Source: Corylus avellana
Taxonomy: Eukaryota; Streptophyta; Magnoliopsida; Fagales; Betulaceae
Direction: 5' to 3'
Length of the DNA stretch: 64,000 nt
Assembly (NCBI RefSeq): GCF_901000735.1
Contig: NC_081551.1
Location: 18,008,545 to 18,072,544, forward strand
The position numbers and the translations under genes were made by a program. The notes under the pieces are model-generated. The model did not search any database. It was not told the DNA's origin and saw only the letters and a program-made list of their open reading frames with translations. Shown one piece after another: positions 34,244 through 46,200 of the stretch; the first letter of the stretch is position 1, and every line of letters starts with the position of its first letter.

Positions 34244-37200
34244 TCATCTCCTTTGGAAGTTGAAGGATTTTATTGCAAAAGCAAAAACGACTGCAAAAAG
34301 TAAGCAGAAAGCAACCACCATAACCCCAGCAATACCCAAGAAATCATGCCTATACCCAAAGCCATCCTTGAGTAACTGCCTTACAGGCACCAAGTGAATT
34401 CCATCTGCTAGCTTCACCAGTCCATTGTCATCACCATATTGTGAAGTTAGGAGGCCATACAGACTCCAGGCTATTGGGTTTGCCCAATAATACCATCTCC
34501 ACCATATCGGGATTCTCTGAAAAGAAGTGAATCAACTTATGACATGTATGCCAGAAAAAAAGAAAAAAAGAAGTGAACCAACACAAGAACAAACCAAAAT
34601 TTACATGGAAAACCCTTCAGTGTAGAGGAAAAAACTACAGAGCAAATCAAATCAATCCACTATAATAAAATAGAGTTTACAACACTCAATTTTATGCTCA
34701 GAACTTAAGTTCACAGCAAATTGGGAAATACAACAATATAAACTCTCTAGGAAAAAAATTGAGAGAAATTTATTTCAAACCGGTCTGGAGGAAATATTCT
34801 CAAACTCATGTAAAATAGTGCCAATTGTTTATAAACATTTAAACTACACATTAAATTCTTAACGTCATTAATAGCAGTTTATTAATTTAGACTAAATTTA
34901 AAGTGCCTATTAAATATTTACAAACACTTGTCACTATTTTATATGGGTTGGAGGATATTTCCTCTAGATCGGTTTGGAGGAAATTTCTGTCCTAAAAAAA
35001 ATTATAATCTCACCACAAACCACCTTAATATGGTGAAACCAATACCACAGTGAGATTCCCACTCGGAATACTACACCTCCCTATTGTTGTAGCACCCAAA
35101 GACACCTCATAAAGAAACCCACAATTTGTTCTTGAATAAAGAAACCTTTATTCTTCCTCCCTATAAAAAAACCACATCCAAATACAAGAAAAAACAAATC
35201 CCTTTTTCTCTCTCTCTCCGAGCAGCGCAACACTGCTCACTGTTTGTGTTTTTTTTTTTTTTTCCTCTCTTTCTTGGTGCCGCACCTCACGTTTTCAAAC
35301 TTTTCTCTTTCTTTTCTTTCAGCTTTCAGTTATTTTTTTATGGTGTCCTTTTTTTTATTGTGCAGCTCATTAGGTTGAAAGACCACTCCACTTAACATGG
35401 GATTTTAATGTGTTGTGAGCTGGACCCACATGGGCCCACGCACAATAGTTGTAAGTTTAGGTTTAGGGTTGAGGTTGGTTCAAACCAGGGTTCAAGAAGA
35501 TTTGGAATTGGAGATTTGGAAACTTCGATCGCAAGTTCAATTGCATATGGTTCGATTGAATCTCGTTCGATCAAAATCTGAAAACCTTTAAGCTTGGATC
35601 GATCCAACCATGCAAAAAACCAAGAGCCTGATAGCAGCCTCATTTGAAGTTCGTTTGATCAAAAACTTTTTTTATATAAGTAATCGAGACATCATAAAGT
35701 GTAAAGTGCCCCTAAGTACACAAAAAGTATACAAGAGAAGTTACCTAGCTAATACAGGCAAAAAGGACAAGAAAAACATGATAACTAATCACCAAAGGAG
35801 AAACAAAAGTAGCTGTGCAAAGATATAATGTGTTGAAAAATAAAGACTTAATTTCCAAAATCCTCTCACGATCATCAAACCTTTTATCATTCATTCCCTC
35901 CATATATACCACAAAAAGTACCAAAGTGTTAGAGAATATTAGGGGATTTGATTTCATTGTAATTAATTGTAATCTCCTATAATCAGATTTGATGATAATC
36001 AAATCTAATTGATTTGATTGTATTTAGATTTGATGGTAATCAAATTATTTTGATTTGATTACCAAACTTATTCTACCCCAATTCTCCTATAAATAGGAGT
36101 ATCATGTATTGTAAAAGATCAATTGAATAAAAGCATAATGTAGCATTTAGGGCTTTATCTATGGACGTAGATCATAGACCGAACCACGTAAAAATCTTTG
36201 TGTCCCTTTTATTTTAATTTCGCTATTATTTTATTTTTCTCATTTGATTATTAATTTCTTCACAAAGCACCATCTTCCACACAACAGCACTCCAAGTGTT
36301 GCTAGCAGTCCTCCAACAAGCATACAAATTGACTACTCGTCTAGGCATGACCCAAGACAACCCAAATTAACTAAAGAAAACATTCCAAATGGCACAAGCA
36401 ACCTCACAATGAAGCAAACGATGGTCCACAGACTCCCTATTCTTTTTAAACAAACAACATCAATTAACCACAATGACGTGCCGCTTTCGAAGATTGTCCA
36501 TGGTAAAGATCTTTCATAGAGCTGGCAACCAACCAAAAAAGACCACCCTCAATGGAACCTTAGTTCACCAAATACTTTTCCAAGGGAAACAGAAACCATC
36601 ATGACAACCCATGACACTGTACAAGGAAAGCCTACCCTAAAGTTAGATCAATCCAACTTAAACTTGGATAGATCCAACTGACCGTAGACAAAATTAATTA
36701 TTAGTCGACTTAGACTTGAAACTTCAGTTTTCTCTCTGCCTATAAAAGCCTAATGACCTATGATTTTCACATACAAAGAGAGGTAGTATTACATTGTTCT
36801 TGAAGAGTTCTATAAACACCATTGAGCCTAAACATATTTGATTCTTCTCCTTGTTTATTATTATAAACCAAACCACAGAAATACCTTCAGCCACCAGAAT
36901 TTTGGGTTATAGCAAACAAGGTTGTTCTTGAAGGTGATTCCTATAAAAAAAGGCCAGAAGTTCTGAAGTTACTGCAATGGAAAGTGAATGCGTTGTTTTC
37001 CAGGGTTACAAATTGAGCCTTGGGTTACAAAGGTTTTGTAAGTTGACTAATTTGTAACATGAATCTTCTATAGTGGATAACTTTGGAGTTGGCTGGCCCT
37101 TAAAGTAGTTTTACTATTGAAGAGTTCTTCAAAAAATTTCTACTTCATCACCAAATCCTTGTGTTCATTTTGTTTTATGATTGTTTGGTTGGGGTGATTT

Positions 37201-40200
37201 TATTGGCTTAATCACTGATTCGCTTTATAATCTGAATTGTTGTAATTTGGGGTCTAAAACAATTTTTTTTTAAAATTCATTGGTGGAGATTGATTTTGAT
37301 AAACTTTAAGAAAAAACGTTCTCTATAATTTCACTATATAGCCATGTTATTCTCACTATAAAAAGTTGACAAGCCAAGAGAATTATCAGTACACTACAAA
37401 ACTGGATTCTAGCCCACAAATCAGCCAATCAAATGATAAGAATGATCCAGCCCGTAAGTTTTGGGTCTAAAAATTTAATATATCCTTCCTATCAGACACT
37501 GGCGCACAATACAGCATCAGCTTTTATATCTAGGAGTTCCTAAACAAAGAATGCTATGTAATAATTTGAGTGATTAAGTGAGTAATGACGTGCAGATTTC
37601 CTTTTGATCAATATATAAAAATCCAAGACAATCATGGCATGCAGGTCTGATTAAGAAAAAAATCCGATACTATAGAAGCAAGAAATATATCACTTCATTA
37701 CCTTGTGAGGAATCATAAAGCCGCTGAAAAGGTTCCATAGCATATAAAATGGAGCAGCAATGATGGCAGCCACATTATGATTTGGCGTTACAGCAGTTGT
37801 CATCATCCCATAGAAGGTGAAGTACAGCATAGTGAAATACATAAAGTATATGTACCAAATAAATTTGAAGACAGTCCACTCAAACGAAGCCAGGGAGTAG
37901 AAAATTGTGCAGTAGATAATTGTCTGTGCAAACACATAGGGGAACTCAATGACAACCTGCACACAGGGAAACATTAGCTAACTTTAAGGAATCCAATGTT
38001 TTGCAATGAGTAGGAATAATGAAAAAATATCAGAAGGAAACCTGAGCAAATGCAAATGGTAAAGCTGAATAAATCCCTGCTGCTCTCTCTCGATATGAAA
38101 CAAATCTCTCAACAGAAACAACAGGTTGAACAGCAGTGGCATTGGTAATTCCAATGAACAGGATAGCCGCATACATTGATCCCATGGCATTAAATAAATT
38201 CTGCTGGGTCTCCCTGTCACAAAAAAAAAAAAAAAAAAAGAGTTAAGAATCTGATGGTACAGACTGGCATTTAGACCATAAGAAGATTCTTCAGGGAAAA
38301 ATTAACAGTAGGCAACGTTCTATGCTCCACTTCTGACTAGACTTTGCCAATTGACCGTCAGCCCCCAGTGAAATATGACCGAATTAGAATGTGGATAGCA
38401 CTATACAGCTTTAAATCAGTCCAACAAAATATGACTTCGTCTTAGAGTTGGCAAATTTCTACTCTTATATCATAAGCTGCCATCAAAATGTCTCTTTGCA
38501 GCTTTGACCCTTGTTCTGTTTTGCCTTGTCCTCGTATTTGCTGCACTTCCATTCAAAAGCATATCAAGCCTTGGCACACCCATTGATCTTCATTGCAAGC
38601 GACTAAACCATCTCAACTTAACAATTAATCTTATTCTCAGTTGCTGCTACCTAAGAGAGCTTTGCGGTTTGTGTTAGTTATGGTCAAACAACATCGGATT
38701 GTTACAAATGAGAAAGACACTCAATTTAAGAATTTAAAAGATCCATTCACCATGCCAACAGTACATGTTCATGGCATTGATACTAGAAATCTGCCACTGA
38801 AATGACTAGATAGATGTACTTATAAATTTATTCTCCCCATTACTTGACTGTTTCTGTTAATCCTCCTAAAGCAGCAGCAGCAGCAGCATTATTGGACAAG
38901 TTCCAAGTCACGAAAAGTAACAGAACTAGTTAGCGGGGAGCATGTGATGACGCAAATTACGTGGTACTAATGCACTCAATAGCCAAGGACCAAATTATCT
39001 AAAGAAGGTTTTCATAAAAATCTAGAGCTAAAAATATTTCAAAAGATAAAGAAAACCTTTTAGCACCAAATCTCCAACATATTGTTCCAAGCATCAATGC
39101 GATGATGACAGTATAGAAGAAGCGAACTGCAGTGTATTGCGGGTTTCGCCAATAAGACAGATTTTGCTTCCAAAGACAAGCCAAAAACTGGTAAAAGAAT
39201 GACTTTGAATACTTTGTTGGGAAGTTCAATTCTTTTGAAGTACTACTCGGCTTGCTTAGGCTTTCAACCAACTCTCTATTAAGTCTGAAATGGAAGATGA
39301 GAGCCAAGTTATACAAGGAAAGGAATAGTTCTATCTAAAAAGTAAAATCAATAGCAAGAATTCACAGGAACTGCGCATACTGAAATAAATTTGATTTTCG
39401 GTAAATTTCCGCAAAGTCCACTCCAAGACGATTCTCTTCAGCAGAAGAAGTAACCTCAAGCATCCATGTAGAAGGATTATATCCAGGCATGATTTTTGGC
39501 ACTCCTTCAACTGCCTACAGAAGCAAATATTTATACCATCAGATAATTGGGGACAAAATCATAACCATTTCAAGATCACATATACTAAGAGATGAACATG
39601 CAGACCAGACCTCAAAATATTTGATGAGCTCATGAGACTTGGGCCCGAGGGGACCAGCATATATGAGCTCTCCTCCACGCTTCATAAACAAAAGCTGCAT
39701 TGACATATGAGTAATGAGATTAGGGGAGGATCAATGAATATACCATAACAATCTAGAAACACTTGGTTATAAAATGTTGTACTTGGTCTGTCTCTACACT
39801 GTACAGATGTGACCAAAGCACCAGCAAATCTTTGTGAGACGGAAAATGCACCAGCTAGAACCTAGGGGAATTTTAATACACACACTTCGAAGATGTGTGT
39901 GTGTGTGTGTAATGCACATACACACACATGCATATAACTACCTCGTCAAAGGATTCAAAAATGTCTATGCTGGGCTGATGGATTGTACACACTATAGTTC
40001 GCCCAGTATTTACAATATTCCTCACAGTTCTCATCACAATGGCTGCAGCCCTTGCATCCAACCCTGATGTGGGCTCATCCATGAACACTATAGAAGGATT
40101 GGCAACCAGTTCAACAGCAATCGTTAATCTTTTTCTCTGTTCTGTTGACAAACCATCAACTCCAGGTAGACCAACCAATGCTCCACTCAGTGGAGTAAGC

Positions 40201-43200
40201 TCTACAAGTTCCATCACCTCCTCAACAAAGGCCTGCAAAATTCAACCCTCCAGTAATATTGAACCCAAGGCATACAAAATATGACAAAACATTTTTTATA
40301 TTTACCCTTTGAATCTCCAAGGTAACATCTGATGGTAACCGAAGCCAAGCAGAGAACAAAAGTGATTCCAGAACAGTCAAGCAAGGGGAATGGACATCAG
40401 TCTGCTCACAGTAACCAGAAATTCTTGCAAAAGTTTCCTGCCTTTTTGGATAACCAGATATATGTATGCTCCCTTCTATGACCCCACCAGTTTTTCTACC
40501 AGCTAATACATCCATGAGGGTGGTTTTCCCAGCACCACTGACACCAACCAATGCTGTAAGAACACCAGGTCTAAATACTCCAGTAACATTAACCAACAGC
40601 TGCAATCTATCTTCTGCTATCCCTTGTTGCTTCAATTCCTGAAGTAGTACTTTGATCAGAAAATTGAGTAGTCAACATGCTTTTCAAAATGGAGTAAAGG
40701 AATGGAGTTATATACCCACCATAGGGACATCCACATAGTAATTGATATTGCTGAAAGTCATAGAGAGTGGTTGAAATGGGAGAACCATGCCTTTCTGCCT
40801 AAAATGTTTTGCTGCCAAATTGATGATAAACTAATGAGTCAGAATTTGGAATAATAACTGAAGAAAGAAAATATGAAAGAAAGTCAATGTATTTTGTTTT
40901 CCCAACCACTTAATGACCCCGAATGCTGCAAGAACTGCCGCAGCTCAACAACAACTGTTTCGCCTTTTCTTCTCCTTTCCCTCTCTTGCAGCTCTTCCTT
41001 AGAAACTACTGATTGTTGTTTCCCCAAAGCTGTACGCATATAAAAGAACATATTGATTAGCCTTTATTTCATATCTAACCTTATTTGCCCAATATGCAGT
41101 GCAATAAGGGAGTTATTAGTAAACTTGTTAACAAAAAGAAATGGCTTACGATTAAGGTAAGCTAGAAAGAATGTGAACAGGATGTTGAACAAAACTGTGT
41201 ATCCAATCAGAGCACCGACACCAATCCAGTACCAGTAGCTCTCTGGAAACAAACCGCGTGCTCTTAGTAATGCCTCACCTAGTGGTGAGCTCATGTTGTT
41301 CCTGTCTCTCTACAGAAATAAGGTAACAGACAATTATAAGTTTCAAGATAGAATTTAAACTGTTAGAACAGTAACTCAACTGAAAGATATGACACGAAAT
41401 TGCTCCTTTTACACCATAGAAGATTATACAAGACAACTTGGTATAGGAAAACTTTGTTGGAACATCTCAATATAACCTTTCATCTGATATAATCACACTA
41501 AAAGATAATAATGTCTTAGAATTCATGAACAAAACTAAGTTGAAAGGATAACATATCAGATGCATCTGGACTCTCCTTGAATGTAATTTAGCGATCATGC
41601 TATTCCTTTCAATTTTCTCTACAAAATGTCATCATATTCTTGCCAGACTAGCAAAATCGCAAGCTTTCCTTTTCTATTCTTTTCATTTCTTTTTTTGTCC
41701 TTTTGGTAATAAACACCAACAAATCCCAGCGCTAGCAAGGAAGATGGAACAGAAGATGATATAGTCATAGTACCTTATCCCAGGAATGTCCATGGAATTC
41801 ATTATTGGAAGCTGCATTTTGAGCATACATCAAAGGAGAAACCCAGAATCCCCAGATCCACCAACTTGGTACATCATCTGTCACAATGTAACAAGAAAAT
41901 GAATATACATAAGAAATAACAGATAAAACATAGACATTGAAAGAATGCCTGTTGACCTCTTGAAATGATAAACCCTCCAAGAGTCATGACAACCAGCATA
42001 GCAAATGATCCAAATGTGTTGGCAACTATCATGTTCCGGCCCAAGGATCCCATTAGACGGAAGAGAGATATTGACATTTGGTGCAGAAAGAAGTATAACA
42101 AGAACTGCCGAAAAAACCTGCATATTCAAGGGTTAAATAACAATCCATCCCAAATCAACTGCCAGAATACATTCAGAACTTCATGTGAACATAAGATTTA
42201 CCTAGTAATTGAAGGATCATATCCAATCACGTAGTATGTGATTGCCACCCAGAAACCAGACTCTATGAGCGAAGTTGGAATACTTAAGACCCAAGAAGGA
42301 AGGGTATAAGCCCAGCTTGGGTAGAAGTGCAAGTCCCTATGCTTGTAAACCACTGGAAGCTTGGCCACCAACATTGACACCTCGGTAAAGCCATTAAAAA
42401 GAATAATAACCATGGAAAAGTACAGTGCCCCAAGATATATGCCTCCATCATCAATTGTATTATGGTGCATTGTTGTCCGGAAAAAAACACTCATTGTGAT
42501 CAAAGCAACCAAAAGAAGCTGTAAAACAGTACATTGTACTTGAGAATCAGCACTAGAATTTCATTAGAATTCCTTGTTTCAGATAATTTACCCAACCAAC
42601 ACAAAAATGGCCTTGCAAATAAAAGTCAAAACTGTAAGTGATATAAATGGCCTGCTTTGGTGACAAAGAAGTTAATATAACATGTTGACATATCATCGAA
42701 AATACCTTCGGTTTTTATATGTACAATTTTGGAACTTACTATTGATAATTGGCCAAAGAAGTAAACACAATTTCATATATCTGACACAAAACAAAACTAA
42801 ATGGATTTAAGAATAAAATCTGAAAGCTAAGCAGTTTATTCCTGCTTTGGTGACCAAGAAGTTGACATATCAACAAAAACACCTCAGAATCCTAGGATAT
42901 GATTTAAGATTGTTGTAATAATTAATAACTTGTACTACCTGAATGAATTTGAAGACATAAATAAACGAGTTTCGTTTCATGAGAAGCCTCTGCCAGTGAA
43001 AGCTGATCTTGAGAAGTTCACGCCTTTTTGCTCCGTAGTTAAATGTTGACAAGGCTGCTGGATGATTGTAGCGTTTATCAAAAGGAACCTCCAATTCCTC
43101 AGACAAATTCTTCCCAGCAGGATATGAACGAAAAGCTTCAGCAAATTTTCCTGCAGGTATGTACCGGTATGGGCGATCCAGAACATACCAGTACTGCTCT

Positions 43201-46200
43201 TGGTCTTTCTTCGATGTAACCTGTGTACAAAAATTTGAACAAAGTTACCTCATAATATAGCAGAAAGTCACGTCTCAAGTTCTCCACCACTTACTTCTTG
43301 CAAGAAGTCTGCCACATTCTTTCGCACAGGGCAAATAAATCCCATGTATTTGAAAAAATCAAGAGCAGCATCACGAGGTCCCTGGTATACAATCTGGCCC
43401 TCACACAAAAGTATAACATCATCAAACAACTCGTAGGTCTCGGGAGATGGTTGAAGCAGAGAAATTACAGCCGTGGCATCAAGTGCACGAGTTGAATGCT
43501 TAAGATATTTGATGATTTGACAAGTAGTAGAACTATCAAGCCCAGTTGATATCTCATCCATGAATAGCACTCTCGCTGGACCAACTAGTAATTCACCTGG
43601 GAAATCACATGTCTGCTTAATCACCATAAATAAACATATGAAGTTGACCTGTACACTACAAGTAAAAAAAAATTAAAAATTAAAAATAAAATTAAAAATG
43701 TAAACACCTGTTGTAAGCCGCTTCTTTTGGCCCCCAGAGATCCCCTTGAGCATTTCATCTCCCACCAATGTGTCAGCACAGATGTCCAACCCTAAAATCT
43801 TTGCCATAATATATTAGCGATAATGTTTTAAGGAAATAAATTCAGTAACAACTTACCATGTCCAGTTTTCTAACAACTACTATATAAACTATAAAGAGAT
43901 GCTTTCTTTCAATAAGTAAACGAAATATCATTAAAAAGCAAAGGGCACAACCTAGGTACACATAAAGCATACAATAGAAACACTTAGCTAGAAGGAGAAA
44001 AAAGAACAAGAAAGTCATAAAAACTAAGCAAACAAGGATAAACAGACGCAACTCTCCAAAGATAAAGAGTATTAAGTAAAAAAGACCTAAATTCCACCAC
44101 CGCTCACTTGCGGTCCTCGAAACTTCTATAATTTCTTTCCCTCCAAAGACACCACAAGGGTCAAGAAGGTACTATCTTCCACACTACTGCAAACCAAATG
44201 CTACCAAAAGTCCCCCTCCAACAGCAAACAAGTTTATTACTCGTCTAGGCATAATCCATGACAACTCAATACGACTGAAAATATCATTCTATAAGGCACA
44301 AGCAACCTCACAAATGAGAAGATGATCCAAAATCTTCATGTTCCTCTTACACAAACAGCACTAATCAACCACAATGACAAACCGCTTCCTAAGATTATCC
44401 ATGGTAAAGATCTTCCCTTGGGCCACAGACCAAGTAAAGAAAACCGCTCTCAAAGGAACCATAATTTGCCAAATACTTTCCAAGGGAAGGGAGTGTCGTC
44501 ATTACGAACAGGGACACTGTAAGAGGATCTAACTTCAAACAACCTTCTTTTGGAGGGAGCCCACTGAATTTTGTCCTCGCCTCCCTGTCTCACTCTAAAA
44601 GAATATAGCAAATTGAAGAACGAAACAAAGACATTCAACTCTCAATCGTGAGCCACTCTAATAAAGCTTACATTCCACTGAAGGGAACTACTAGAAAGCT
44701 CCAAAGACTTGTTTTTTCATAAACATATCAGTTCCTAGTGGCTTAACCTACATGAGAATTCATGAAATTTGAACTGATGCCATTTCATGGCCTTTTTCAA
44801 AAGGTCATGTCCTTGATATTGGAATCTATGAAACCAGTTCTTATCAACCTATTCACTCAAGTCCGAAACCTCTTTCATATTCAAAAGACAAGCTTGACAT
44901 AGAACAAGTCTATGAAAAGTTTCTATTGGGACACAATGTCACTCCCTGCGACCACTCTAAAAACAGGCTCACTAGCACTATATCAAGGTCCATAAAAAGA
45001 CTTGAGTTTGTCTTCCTTAACACCAATTGGTTTCAAGTGGAATGGCAGCTCATGGTTCGACAAATGGTATTAGAGCCAGGAAGTCATGGGATCGAGTCAC
45101 GAGAGTGCCATCGTGAGGGAGGGATTGTTAGGACACAATGCCACTCCCTGCCACCGCTCTAAAAACAGGCCCGTTAAGCACGATGTTGAGGTCCATAAAA
45201 GACTTAAGTTTGCTTCCTCAAACACCAATTGGTTTGAGGTGAAATGGCAGCTCACAGTCTGATAGTTTCTAATTGGTTGAGTTATTTTTTAAAGTAATGG
45301 GCAAAAGTTGTAGCCCTGAATGTAGTTGAAACATCTCAAAATCACTTGAAATTTACAAACCAGTGGCTGAAGATTTAGATCTGTGGACAATTCAAGGGTC
45401 TGTTTGACAGCCAGGATATACCAGGCTCTAGTCATGACATGAATAGGACCGCCTTGCACTAGCTTAAAAAACCTAGCTCTAGATTGATGAAAAGATGGTG
45501 TTTGTCTTAAATGAGCTTGAACTTGGATTATAAAAGTTCTACAATTGATGACCTTCCGCGGAACTAGGATGGGAACTGACATAATCATGTAGTTGGATTT
45601 CCCATTAATTTTGCATGGTCTTCTGCAGGAGTCCTTTTATATTGTTCAACACCATGCTAGAAAATGAGATAGTTTGGTGTCATTTTAAACTTGAATTGGG
45701 ATAATGTAAGCTTGCAAAACTAATACTACCTAACAAGCACTATTCATGTAGCTGTGCAAGACTTCCTTTCATAAACCTAAAGTAATCCTACTCACTTCCA
45801 ACTAGATTTTCATGCTGGAGAATACCTTCATGATGTACTCCACTACAAGGCTCGTGTCTTGGCCCCCCAAAGCTAATGCCTACAGGAAGAAATTATATTA
45901 TTAACAATCTTAGCAGCAATAAACTATCAAGCAAAAAACAAAAGACACCAAACCAGACACATCTAACCATTGTAATTACCTTCATGAATATATCAAGATC
46001 TTCATCAGGTTTTATCCCAGCAATCTTTTCTCTTCTTGCAAGTTCCAATAGCATATCTGAGCAGAAGTATGCACAAATCAGCATCTAAATAAGCATAATC
46101 CATAGACATACACATGAAACCCAAAGCTTACCATATTTGAATCCAACACCTTGACAGCGACCAGCAAACTCAAGAGTCTCCCTTACAGTCATTTCTGCAA

